From: [Clostridium] fimetarium
GTDB lineage: Bacteria; Bacillota; Clostridia; Lachnospirales; Lachnospiraceae
Assembly (NCBI RefSeq): GCF_900111235.1
Contig: NZ_FOJI01000002.1
Coordinates: forward strand, 124,001-188,000
Direction: 5' to 3'
DNA: 64,000 nt
This document shows, piece after piece, positions 18,472 through 26,903 of this stretch. The notes beneath the pieces were generated by a model. It ran no database searches. It saw nothing but the letters and a program-made list of their open reading frames with translations, and was not told the DNA's origin. The stretch's first letter is position 1, and the number at the start of each line of letters is the position of its first letter. A program made the position numbers and the translations under genes.

Positions 18472-18686
18472 AACCTAAAATCATCCCATTGGCTCTGCAG
18501 AATCATTTGACGGTATGCAAAAGTTACTTATGCATTTGTTTTGTGCGCCAAGATAAAAAGTTCGCTGTCTGACGAACGCAGTGAGGAGTTCGAACTTTTT
18601 ATCTTATCTTTTAGCACAAAACAAATACATTAGTAACTTCCATACAAGGAGATGATTTAGCAGAGCCAATGGGATGATTTTAGGTT
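18472..18686. repeat. Giant hairpin element, family B copy 1
   Basis: This 215-bp imperfect palindrome has outer arms (18472-18498 and 18660-18686) that are perfectly complementary over 27 bp and contain ATCATCCCATTGGCTCTGC. The middle arms GTTACT..GTATTTGTTTTGTGC and the inner stem GATAAAAAGTTCG/CGAACTTTTTATC also pair. The tip carries CGAACGCAGTGAG (18573-18585), the reverse complement of the family A tip motif. The right end touches the stop codon of the minus-strand gene that follows. Between convergent genes it could act as a terminator, but it lacks classic T runs. Confidence 0.85.
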
Positions 18687-19036
18687 CATCCAACTTTTCT
18701 TAATATCTTCATGTAGATTGAAAACAACCCAAGTCCCCCACAAAACCCAGTGATTAATCGCCTGAAATTAGTGGACTCTTTTATGTGTATCGCTTGAATT
18801 ACCCAGTCAAATCCCATAATAACTAGTAATAACACAGCAATTGGAAATGAAAGAAAACGTTTGAATAAAGCTAGGATAATGGCTGTGGTTTGACCAATAG
18901 ATACACCGGTGCATCTTGCACATACGGGGAACTGTCTACCTTTGTAAAAGAAACTTCGTTCCGGCATTTGATGGCAACCACTATTATTGCCAATTTCATA
19001 TATTGTATCTAGAACTGATTTCCACAATTTTGACAT
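18686..19036 (-). CDS. DUF2085-family small membrane protein
   Basis: This 116-residue protein carries the signature [29 protein letters not shown], which I associate with the DUF2085 family of predicted membrane proteins. Cysteine and histidine residues there suggest a metal or redox site. Two to three hydrophobic segments follow. Its start overlaps the preceding zinc-ribbon gene by 28 bases on the same strand, so the two are probably cotranscribed and translationally coupled. Function is unknown. The stop codon lies at the end of a family B hairpin. Confidence 0.82.
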   Translation of the reverse strand: MSKLWKSVLDTIYEIGNNSGCHQMPERSFFYKGRQFPVCARCTGVSIGQTTAIILALFKRFLSFPIAVLLLVIMGFDWVIQAIHIKESTNFRRLITGFCGGLGLFSIYMKILRKVG

Positions 19037-19251
19037 ATGTGAATCACCTTTAATTTAGAAGTTGTAGTGCTTTTTTCTTTACCCATTCCACAAAGGCCAC
19101 AAAGAATGCCTGGAATACTAAATAGTAGATAGCCTAGACATGCTTTGATACATCCAAATCCTTTCACTTTACTTGATGTAGTACTCATGGTGATTACTTG
19201 AGAATTTACATTTGAACTTCCACATCTTGGACAACGCATATTTCTCTCCAT
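19009..19251 (-). CDS. Small zinc-ribbon membrane protein
   Basis: This 80-residue protein has an N-terminal [10 protein letters not shown] knuckle and a C-terminal [10 protein letters not shown] knuckle, together a four-cysteine zinc ribbon. They surround a Cys/Gly-rich hydrophobic stretch ([24 protein letters not shown]) that could insert in the membrane. Similar short proteins of unknown role are frequent in Clostridia. It overlaps the DUF2085-type gene downstream by 28 bases. No specific function can be assigned. Confidence 0.8.
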   Translation of the reverse strand: MERNMRCPRCGSSNVNSQVITMSTTSSKVKGFGCIKACLGYLLFSIPGILCGLCGMGKEKSTTTSKLKVIHICQNCGNQF

Positions 19252-19375
19252 TCTTGCGCAATTTCCTACGCATTCAATATTTTATTCTATCATTATGAAT
19301 CATTATAATTTACTATGATTAAATCTAGATTAAGTGCATATTAATTCCGGATTAAAGATCAAGAAATACTACTCA

Positions 19376-19419
19376 TTTTGAAATAATCACAACTTTTTGA
19401 AATAATCACAACTTTTTAG
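19376..19419. repeat. Two-copy 19-bp direct repeat
   Basis: The unit TTTTGAAATAATCACAACT occurs twice in a row with a period of 19 bases. It lies in a 300-bp AT-rich gap between divergent genes (19252-19551) that holds no other recognisable feature besides a pair of similar CAGATAG(A/G)AGTA segments around 19497 and 19565. Confidence 0.7.
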
Positions 19420-19578
19420 GTGATATCCATATTATATAATGTATATAAAATATAAAATCATAAGGGATAACCTTGTTTTGAGTGTCTACGAAGCGGCAGA
19501 TAGAAGTATGGATGAAGGATAAGGCTTTTTTCACATCCCTGGTTTTAAGCGGTGCTAAGGCGCCAGATAGGAGTAGAT

Positions 19579-20187
19579 TTGGACGTTTTTGAAAGTGGTA
19601 ATCAATGTAATCAATGTAACAGAACACCTTCACGAAATAATGATGTGATTAGAGTGAATGACGCAATTATAGAAGAAGTATCTATGAATAATAGAACCGG
19701 TTACGTTACAATTGCTTATGGAGTCATGGGTGATTTTCGAATAACACATATTAATTTAGTTGTGTTAATCGTGACCGAAGATACAAGAATACGAGATAAA
19801 TTTGGCAGAAATTTATCATTTAGAAATTTGAGAAAAGGAATGATAGTAGACGCAGAGTTTTCTACTGTTATGACAAGAAGTAATCCTCCTCAGTCCAATG
19901 CTTTTAGAATAACGGTTGTTGGCGAAAATGAACCTTTCAATGTGACAGTAGGTAACGTGTTAAGTGTTGACACAACTAATAATTTCCTCTTTACAGGTAG
20001 GGTTAATAATATCAATAGTGTTATGAGATTTGTAATAACGGATGCCACAAGAATATTAGATAGAAGAGGAAATAGAATAAGCTTGAGAAATTTAAGACCG
20101 GGTCAGACGGTAAGAGTGGAGCATGCAACATTTCAGACACCAAGCATTCCCCCTCAAACGACAGCTTTTAAGGTTCAGGTAATATAA
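19579..20187 (+). CDS. Protein of unknown function with two internal repeats
   Basis: I do not recognise this roughly 200-residue protein. Its C-terminal two thirds consist of two similar beta-rich repeats. Each contains a TRI.D..GR..S.RNLR.G pattern followed by a stretch ending in PPQ..AF(R/K)(I/V).V. The arrangement suggests two copies of a small beta-barrel domain, similar in style to the DUF5666-like surface domains. No signal peptide is clear, and an N-terminal CNQCN motif is present. The TTG at 19579 follows TAGGAG by 5 bases; a GTG at 19552 is an alternative start. It is a single gene with its own terminator. Confidence 0.7.
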   Translation: MDVFESGNQCNQCNRTPSRNNDVIRVNDAIIEEVSMNNRTGYVTIAYGVMGDFRITHINLVVLIVTEDTRIRDKFGRNLSFRNLRKGMIVDAEFSTVMTRSNPPQSNAFRITVVGENEPFNVTVGNVLSVDTTNNFLFTGRVNNINSVMRFVITDATRILDRRGNRISLRNLRPGQTVRVEHATFQTPSIPPQTTAFKVQVI

Positions 20188-20203
20188 ATAATCAAAGTTT
20201 AGG

Positions 20204-20252
20204 GAGTTACTGCATTTGACTAAAACAGTCATTGTGCAGTAACTCTTATTTT
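20204..20252 (+). terminator. Rho-independent terminator after the two-repeat protein
   Basis: GAGTTACTGCA (20204-20214) pairs with TGCAGTAACTC (20235-20245) and is followed by TTATTTT. It directly adjoins the 12-bp satellite. Confidence 0.9.
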
Positions 20253-20453
20253 GTTAACCTTACAGTTCGTTTAAACGTTAACCTTACAGTTCGTTTAAAC
20301 GTTAACCTTACAGTTCGTTTAAACGTTAACATTACAGTAAGTTTCACAGTAAGTTTCACAGTAAGTTTCACAGTAAGTTTCGCAGTAGTTTAACAGTTAG
20401 CTTCACAGTTTGGTCTACCGTTAGCCTCACAGTTAGTATTAAGGTTATGTTCA
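20251..20453. repeat. 12-bp satellite, possibly a frameshifted tetrapeptide-repeat coding relic
   Basis: About 17 consecutive units of 12 bases can be aligned. Three pairs alternate CAGTTCGTTTAA with ACGTTAACCTTA, then come four CAGTAAGTTTC(A/G) units, then more diverged units such as CAGTTAGCTTCA and CCGTTAGCCTCA. One unit (20383-20393) is 11 bases and has lost an A. Read on the plus strand, each unit encodes a V-x-x-T/N tetrapeptide (VNLT, VRLN, VSFT). Putting the lost base back keeps the frame open to a TAA near 20457. No ATG or ribosome site precedes it. The remaining gap up to 20551 shows nothing else. Confidence 0.8.
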
Positions 20454-20551
20454 CATAAAATAACAGTTGTAGTTTGAACCTAAAAAGATTACAATAATAA
20501 AGAATGCGATTTTATAATGTTTTATAGAAAAACGGGAGAATAGGGAATATT

Positions 20552-21709
20552 ATGACAATAAATGAACTTTTAAATATATGTATGAATGTAGATTTGATAG
20601 ATATAATAATAAGTAATGTAAGAACTAAGGGTGAGGTATCTAAAATTAAGATTCGTCCAATTATTATGAAAGATATATTGTTGTTTCAAGCGTCCCAAAC
20701 CGTGGGAACAAAGGTTATTCATAATAATTATAGTGAAGAAGAAATAAAGCTTAAGATTGAAAAATGGATGATTGAAGATTTTAAACAAGCACAGATTACT
20801 ACAAAAACTGGTGAGGGAACCATTCTTTCGGGTAAGAATGGTAATATGACAATTAAATATAAAAATACTGGAACCAGTAATAAGAAGCAAGCAGAACTTT
20901 TACATAACCGCAGTAAAAAGTACATTTTAGAAGAGGGAAAACCAGTAGGGTTCCTGATTGATTTAGGTGTTATGACAGCAGATGGCAAAATCGTAAATCA
21001 AAAATATGATAAATTTAAACAGATTAATCGATTCTTAGAATTTATTGAGGATATTTTACCACAGTTAGATAAGAAAAAAGAGCAGACAATTATTGATTTT
21101 GGATGTGGAAAGTCATATCTTACATTTGCAATGTATTACTATCTAAAAGTACTAAAGGAATATGATATCAAAGTGATAGGACTTGATTTGAAGGAAGATG
21201 TAATTGCAACGTGTAATTCGCTGAAAGATAAATATAGTTATGATAAATTAAACTTTTTCGTGGGGGATATTGCATCTTACAAAGATGTCGATGCAGTTGA
21301 TATGGTGGTTACACTTCATGCTTGTGATACAGCTACCGATTATGCAATGGCAAAAGCTGTCACATGGGGAGCTAAGGTGATATTGTCAGTCCCATGTTGT
21401 CAACACGAAGCAAATAAGACATTGCGCAATGATTTGCTTGCACCAGTATTCAAGTATGGAATTTTAAAAGAAAGAATGGCGGCGATATTCACAGATGCTA
21501 TTCGAGCAGAACTTTTGGAAAGCAAAGGCTATAAGACCCAGATTCTTGAATTTATTGATATGGAGCATACGCCAAAAAATCTTCTAATTAGGGCTATCAA
21601 ACAAAGTGGAGACAAGCAGAGTCAGGAATATAACTTGACTCAGTCTCTTGATTATATGCAAAAACAACTCAATCTCAATTTAACATTGAATCAATTATTC
21701 GAAAATTAG
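20552..21709 (+). CDS. Class I SAM-dependent methyltransferase (Methyltransf_32-like)
   Basis: This 385-residue protein has a SAM-binding motif I, TIIDFGCGKSYLTFAMYYYL (about residues 180-199), motif II VIGLDLKEDVIATC, and the catalytic-side segments VTLHACDTATDYA and LSVPCCQHE. The PCCQHE motif is typical of a methyltransferase family of unclear substrate that also occurs fused to other domains. The N-terminal 150 residues form a separate domain of unknown role that may bind nucleic acid. The gene is followed after 11 bases by a large membrane-anchored protein and then an SbcD/SbcC-like pair, apparently one operon. Confidence 0.85.
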   Translation: MTINELLNICMNVDLIDIIISNVRTKGEVSKIKIRPIIMKDILLFQASQTVGTKVIHNNYSEEEIKLKIEKWMIEDFKQAQITTKTGEGTILSGKNGNMTIKYKNTGTSNKKQAELLHNRSKKYILEEGKPVGFLIDLGVMTADGKIVNQKYDKFKQINRFLEFIEDILPQLDKKKEQTIIDFGCGKSYLTFAMYYYLKVLKEYDIKVIGLDLKEDVIATCNSLKDKYSYDKLNFFVGDIASYKDVDAVDMVVTLHACDTATDYAMAKAVTWGAKVILSVPCCQHEANKTLRNDLLAPVFKYGILKERMAAIFTDAIRAELLESKGYKTQILEFIDMEHTPKNLLIRAIKQSGDKQSQEYNLTQSLDYMQKQLNLNLTLNQLFEN

Positions 21710-21720
21710 AGGGGATTATT

Positions 21721-24267
21721 ATGAGAAAATCAAAATTTAAGGAATTTAAATATTTTGTGCTTTTTATTGCTTTTATAACAACATCGATAATGACATTTTT
21801 ATCAATTAATTACACATTGGAATTACCTATCTCAACTACAATGGATGCAGCAACGCTTCCCATAGTTATGATGCAAACTGAAAGTGGTACATTATTCAAT
21901 GAGCTTCATGGTTATTCGACAGATGTTGATGCTAGCTTATTAAATGATTCTATTACACCACTTCCTGATAATAAGAAACTGAAAATTGTCATTAATAATT
22001 ATGGACAGAAAGTGACAAAGTTATCTTATAAGATAAGAAAATTAGATGATATGTCATTAATTGAAGACACAGTCGTATCAGATTATACTTCAGATGATCA
22101 AGTTATTAATGCAATGCTTAATATCAAAAACTTGATTGAAAATGATCAAGAATATTTATTAGAAATAAATATAGGAACAACGGACAATGAGCAAATTAAA
22201 TATTTCACCAAGATAATAAGTAGTACGAGCATTGGATTGCAAAACAAGATAGACTTTGTAATGAATTTTAACAATGCTACATTTGATCAAAGCAAATTAG
22301 ATAGTATTAAAGCCTTGATTGAAACGAACAAATTAACAGGTGATAATTCGAACTTTGGAAAAGTCAATATTAATTCGTCATTAGCCCAGATTGGATGGGA
22401 TAAGTTGAGCCCAACGGTTGAAAAAACAATTATTCCTACAATTAAGGATATAAATAGTGAAGTAGCTTCAATTTATTTGGAATATACAATGGCAGCACAA
22501 GGTTCAACGGGCGCATATGATACATATAAGGTCGATGAATATTATAGAATCAGGCAGACGGCTACAACTATGTATCTTTTGAACTTTGAAAGAGAAGCGA
22601 ATCAAGTGTTTAATGGTATTAATGATTTAGACTTAAAATCAAAAATATCTCTAGGAATTACAAGTAACGAAAATGTTGATATGATTTCTAGCACGAAAGG
22701 AAACTATGCCTGCTTTGTCAGCCAGGGTTCATTGTGGTGTTTTAATGATAAAGAAAAGGCATTTACAAGAATCTTTTCATTTGAGGCAGAAGACAGTGAT
22801 AATATGCGAGAATTATATAATAAGCATAATATCAAGATAATGAGTGTAGAAGATAATGGAAATGTTAATTTCATGGTATACGGATATATGAATAGGGGCG
22901 CTCATGAAGGTGAAGTTGGAGTGTCATTATGCAACTATAATTATGAGGACAATCAAGTAAAAGAATTGCTATATGTTCCAGTCAATGTGCCATATGATGA
23001 GCTTAAGGAAAATGTTGGACAAGTTGGTTATATTAGTGAAAATAATATTTTCTATTTCTTGCTAGATAATTCATTATATTCAATTGATCTTACAAGTAAA
23101 GAAGTAATGGTGGAAATCAGTGGCCTTTCGGATGAAACTTATGCTATTTCAGCGGATGGAAAATCCATTGCTTATAGTTTAAATGGTAAGATTAATGATA
23201 CAGATGTTATCAGAGTATTTAATATGTCTAGTGGCGGGGAATATCAAATCAAAGCTGATGAGGGTGATAAGCTAAAAATACTTGGGTATATAAAAAGTGA
23301 TTGTATCATTGGGTTTGCACACAAGACGGATATTATAATAGAAAACAATGGTTTTGTAACCTTTCCAATGTATTGTCTAAATATATATGATAGTGAATTT
23401 AATGTTATTAAAAAATATGAAAATGAAGGCGTTTTTGTAAGTGGAGCTTCTGTATCAGGACTCAGAATCAATTTGACGCGTGTTGTTAAGAATGCAGACG
23501 GCTACTATGAAAGTGCGCCCATCGACCAGCTGATGAATCGTGATGAAAATCAAACAGATAGTGGATTATCATTAGAGACTGCTACATCGGATAATAGGAA
23601 AAAAGAATTATATATTAATTTGGTTAACAAAATAGCGAATGTAGATAATGTTTCGATAAGAGCTTCAAAAGAAGTCGTATTTGTTAGCAGCAAAAGCGTT
23701 AAAGTCGATGCTAAATTTGACGATAACGGAAGATATTTTGTATACGGGTTTGGGAAGTTTCAAGGCAGTTTTACAAATCTTTCAACTGCAATAGCAAACG
23801 CATATGATACTTATGGAACAATTGTTGATAATAAGGCAAATTATATCTGGAAACGTTATAGAAATACGACAGCAGCTTTAAGTGATAGGTTCAGTGGAGG
23901 AGTAGGCGATAGTGAATCGCTTGGAAGATCAGTTAAAATATTATTGCACGCAGCAGGCTTTGATGTCGATGCTTCCGCGAAACTTGCACAAGGTATGACT
24001 GCGTTAGATATCATAAATGAGGCAACTACAAATCGAGCATTGAATTTAAAAGGTGTGAGCTTAGAAAATATCTTGTACTATATTAGTGTTGGAACCCCAG
24101 TAGTTGGAAGAATTGGTGAGAATTCATATGTAATGGTAACTTCATTTGATGCAAAAAACGTTTCTTATTTCGAGGTATCAACTGGTAACTATATTACTTT
24201 GCCAATTGCTGAAGCGGGCAAGTTGTTTGCACAATTTGGAAATGTATTTATTGCATACAAAGGTTAA
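21721..24267 (+). CDS. Large membrane-anchored protein with beta-propeller-like middle and degenerate peptidase-like C-terminus
   Basis: I do not recognise a named family for this 848-residue protein. A single N-terminal membrane anchor (about residues 12-32) is followed by an extracytoplasmic region. Residues about 320-640 contain recurring short strand patterns (NYACFVSQGSLWCFNDKEK, ENNIFYFLLDNSLYSIDL, KSIAYSLNGKINDTDVIRVF) that resemble propeller blades. The C-terminal 120 residues (ENILYYISVGTPVVGRIG..NSYVMVTSFD) resemble a C39-type papain-like fold, but the expected catalytic Cys and His are not seen. It lies between a methyltransferase and the SbcD-like gene with gaps of about 10-20 bases. 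Confidence 0.65.
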   Translation: MRKSKFKEFKYFVLFIAFITTSIMTFLSINYTLELPISTTMDAATLPIVMMQTESGTLFNELHGYSTDVDASLLNDSITPLPDNKKLKIVINNYGQKVTKLSYKIRKLDDMSLIEDTVVSDYTSDDQVINAMLNIKNLIENDQEYLLEINIGTTDNEQIKYFTKIISSTSIGLQNKIDFVMNFNNATFDQSKLDSIKALIETNKLTGDNSNFGKVNINSSLAQIGWDKLSPTVEKTIIPTIKDINSEVASIYLEYTMAAQGSTGAYDTYKVDEYYRIRQTATTMYLLNFEREANQVFNGINDLDLKSKISLGITSNENVDMISSTKGNYACFVSQGSLWCFNDKEKAFTRIFSFEAEDSDNMRELYNKHNIKIMSVEDNGNVNFMVYGYMNRGAHEGEVGVSLCNYNYEDNQVKELLYVPVNVPYDELKENVGQVGYISENNIFYFLLDNSLYSIDLTSKEVMVEISGLSDETYAISADGKSIAYSLNGKINDTDVIRVFNMSSGGEYQIKADEGDKLKILGYIKSDCIIGFAHKTDIIIENNGFVTFPMYCLNIYDSEFNVIKKYENEGVFVSGASVSGLRINLTRVVKNADGYYESAPIDQLMNRDENQTDSGLSLETATSDNRKKELYINLVNKIANVDNVSIRASKEVVFVSSKSVKVDAKFDDNGRYFVYGFGKFQGSFTNLSTAIANAYDTYGTIVDNKANYIWKRYRNTTAALSDRFSGGVGDSESLGRSVKILLHAAGFDVDASAKLAQGMTALDIINEATTNRALNLKGVSLENILYYISVGTPVVGRIGENSYVMVTSFDAKNVSYFEVSTGNYITLPIAEAGKLFAQFGNVFIAYKG

Positions 24268-24288
24268 TAGGAAAGTTTGGGTGTTAGA

Positions 24289-25332
24289 ATGAAATTCATA
24301 CATTTGTCAGATGTGCATTTAGGCATTGTTCCAGATAAGAATAAAAGCTGGAGTCAAGATAGATATCAGGAAATATATGATACTTTTAAAATCGTCATTG
24401 AGTCGGCAATTGATCAAAAGATAGATTTAATACTGATTGCAGGAGATCTTTTCCATGGGCAACCGCTACTTAAGGAATTAAAGGAAATTAATTATTTGTT
24501 TGAAAAAATAGCTCCAGTTCAAGTCGTTATTATAGCAGGTAATCACGATTACGTGAAAGACAATTCATTTTATAATTCATTTAAATGGAGCAAGAATGTT
24601 CACTTCATTTTAAATGACCAAATAGAATGTGTAGAAATCCCAGAACTAAATACTAATATATATGGAATGAGTTATCATTCAAGGGAAATAAAGTTCCCTA
24701 TATATGATGATGTTATTCCGGCAAATAGAAACAGAATTAATATTTTACTTGGACATGGTGGAGATGTTAATCATATCATAGTAGATGAGAATAAGTTTAT
24801 AGAAAATGGCTTTGATTATAGTGCATTTGGGCATATACACAAAGGCTATATCAACAGAGCGAAGCATTTTGCTTATTCAGGGTCCCTAGAACCGACGGAT
24901 AAGAATGATTATGGTGAAAAAGGGTATATCATTGGGAATATCGATTTCAAGAGTAAAAAGCTTGATTTGGACTTCGTTCCATGTGCACAACGACAATATG
25001 TTACGTTGAAAATTAATTGTAATAATAGTGTAACCAATCATGCTTTGGTAGAAAAGATAGTTGATAAAATTTCAGAGTTTGGAAGTAATCATATCTATAA
25101 AGTGGTGCTTACGGGCGCACGTCATGAGAGTATGGAATTTGAAGTTGAAAATAGTTTGAAAGATTTTAATATTTGTGAAATTATTGATGAAACGCATATA
25201 GATTATGATTATGGGAAGTTATTAACCCAAAACGATGGTACAATTGTTGGACAGGTTATTCAAAAATTGCAAGGAATTGATGATGCTGCTATGTTTTATG
25301 CTGTAAATGCTTTACTCAGAACAAAGAGGTGA
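24289..25332 (+). CDS. SbcD/YhaO-like metallophosphoesterase, DNA repair exonuclease subunit
   Basis: This 347-residue protein has all calcineurin-type metal motifs in order: SDVHLG, AGDLFHG, AGNHDY, LGHGGD and FGHIHKG. This pattern is that of the Mre11/SbcD/YhaO nucleases that act with an SMC-like ATPase on DNA ends. The ATG at 24289 gives the standard MKFIHLSDVHLG start; an in-frame TTG at 24277 is possible. Its stop overlaps the start region of the SbcC-like gene, which supports a two-subunit complex. Confidence 0.88.
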   Translation: MKFIHLSDVHLGIVPDKNKSWSQDRYQEIYDTFKIVIESAIDQKIDLILIAGDLFHGQPLLKELKEINYLFEKIAPVQVVIIAGNHDYVKDNSFYNSFKWSKNVHFILNDQIECVEIPELNTNIYGMSYHSREIKFPIYDDVIPANRNRINILLGHGGDVNHIIVDENKFIENGFDYSAFGHIHKGYINRAKHFAYSGSLEPTDKNDYGEKGYIIGNIDFKSKKLDLDFVPCAQRQYVTLKINCNNSVTNHALVEKIVDKISEFGSNHIYKVVLTGARHESMEFEVENSLKDFNICEIIDETHIDYDYGKLLTQNDGTIVGQVIQKLQGIDDAAMFYAVNALLRTKR

Positions 25333-25337
25333 AATGC

Positions 25338-26903
25338 TTGATTATTCAATATCTTAAACTTAATAATTTTGGAAGATTTAATAATAAGGAAATCAGTCTA
25401 TCCAATGGAATTAACATTATATATGGTGAAAATGAAGCAGGCAAAACAACGCTACATTCATTTATTCGAGCTATGTTTTTTGGAGCCGCAAGATCAAGAG
25501 GTCGCGCAGCTGCTAATGATGTTTATTCACAATACGAACCTTGGGAAAATCCGGGTTTCTATGAAGGTTCTATGGAGTTTTTGGCTAGAGATCGCAAATA
25601 TAGAATTGATCGCGTATTTCAAAAAAACGTGAAAAACATGACTCTTACGGATCGAAATATAGGAAGTGTGGTATTATTAGGTGACCGTGGTTTAGAAACA
25701 GTTATTGAAGGATTGAGTGAGGAAAGTTTCTACAATACAATATCTGTAAGCCAGGAAGAAACAGGAATTGATGGTATAATTGCCAATCTTAATATGTCAA
25801 AAAGTGCAGATATTAATGTAAAAGAAGCATTAGAATCACTGAATGAAAGTCGTCGAAAACTGGATAAGAAGAGACAGAGTCTTGGAATTGAAGAACTTGA
25901 AAGTAGATTAAAAGAATATGAAAAATTAGATGAAAAGATACGTCTTATTTCTGAAAAACGCGCAAGTGCAAACGAGAGAATGAATCAACGTGTTAAAATT
26001 ATTCCAGAAATACAGAATGGTTCAAATAATAAATCAAATAATGGAACAAACAATGGAACAAACAATGGAATAAACAATGGAATAAACAGTGGAGTGTTTC
26101 TACAAAAAATAGGAGTGATACTCCCGATTTTTGCACTTATATTTGGGTATTGTTTTGTTCAATTACATAATTGGTATTTTTTGACTGCAGCAGTTATATG
26201 CGTTTTAGCTGATATGCTGTTGATTTATGGTACAATTAAAATGTCAGTAGGTAACTCTGGCAAAAAAAATAATGAGAATACAAACGATAATATTACTGGT
26301 AATAAAGAAAGTGAAAGTAATATAGAGATTTTGAAACAGATAGAACGTCTAGATTGGGAGCTTGACAGTGCGATTACATTGTCTAATAGAAGAGATCAAC
26401 TGATGGAAGAATTAGCGGAAAGTAATTTGAAAATCGAGGAAATAGATAAAAAGATAAGATCTATAACGCTTGCAATTGCTACCATTCAAAACTTTTCGAA
26501 AGATATAGGAGCTGACTTTGGTGATTCACTAAATGAATTGGCTTCTGAATATATCAGCCGTTTTACCAGAGGAAAGTATGATAATTTAAGAGTGAATAGC
26601 AGTATGAAGGTTACAATTAGTGAAGATGGCAGAGTTATTAATATGAACAATGTAAGTTTTGCGACGAAAGAACAGATACATTTGAGTGTAAGGTTAGCTG
26701 CTTCAAAGTTGCTTTTCCCAAATGAAATTATGCCAATTATTTTGGATGAATCATTTGCTCATTATGATGATAGCAGATTGGAAGATACCTTACTTTCACT
26801 CGCTAGTATGGGTAATCAAATTATAATATTTACATGTACAAAAAGAGAAATTGCAATATTAAAAAAAGAAGAAATCAAATTTCAGTTGGTTACACTAGGG
26901 TAA
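25338..26903 (+). CDS. SbcC/YhaN-like ATPase, short form with membrane segments
   Basis: This Rad50/SbcC-like ATPase has IIYGENEAGKTTLHSFIRAM (Walker A, about residues 25-40) and, near the C-terminus, LRVNSSMKVTI..IHLSVRLAASKLL (signature region) and IILDESFAHYDDSRL (Walker B and D-loop). It is only about 520 residues because the long coiled coil is mostly missing. In its place are a short coiled coil, an Asn/Gly-rich repeat (26030-26095) and two adjacent hydrophobic helices (about residues 258-300) that look transmembrane. This suggests a membrane-tethered complex, which is inference. Start: TTG at 25338 after GAGGTG; a GTG at 25329 is an alternative. Confidence 0.85.
   Translation: MIIQYLKLNNFGRFNNKEISLSNGINIIYGENEAGKTTLHSFIRAMFFGAARSRGRAAANDVYSQYEPWENPGFYEGSMEFLARDRKYRIDRVFQKNVKNMTLTDRNIGSVVLLGDRGLETVIEGLSEESFYNTISVSQEETGIDGIIANLNMSKSADINVKEALESLNESRRKLDKKRQSLGIEELESRLKEYEKLDEKIRLISEKRASANERMNQRVKIIPEIQNGSNNKSNNGTNNGTNNGINNGINSGVFLQKIGVILPIFALIFGYCFVQLHNWYFLTAAVICVLADMLLIYGTIKMSVGNSGKKNNENTNDNITGNKESESNIEILKQIERLDWELDSAITLSNRRDQLMEELAESNLKIEEIDKKIRSITLAIATIQNFSKDIGADFGDSLNELASEYISRFTRGKYDNLRVNSSMKVTISEDGRVINMNNVSFATKEQIHLSVRLAASKLLFPNEIMPIILDESFAHYDDSRLEDTLLSLASMGNQIIIFTCTKREIAILKKEEIKFQLVTLG

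Noticed and set aside
19406-19633. Minus-strand 75-codon frame upstream of the two-repeat protein
   Set aside because: Overlaps the start of a better-supported plus-strand gene and lacks a ribosome site.
20251-20453. Possible CRISPR array
   Set aside because: The repeats are contiguous 12-bp units with no spacers, and no cas genes are nearby.
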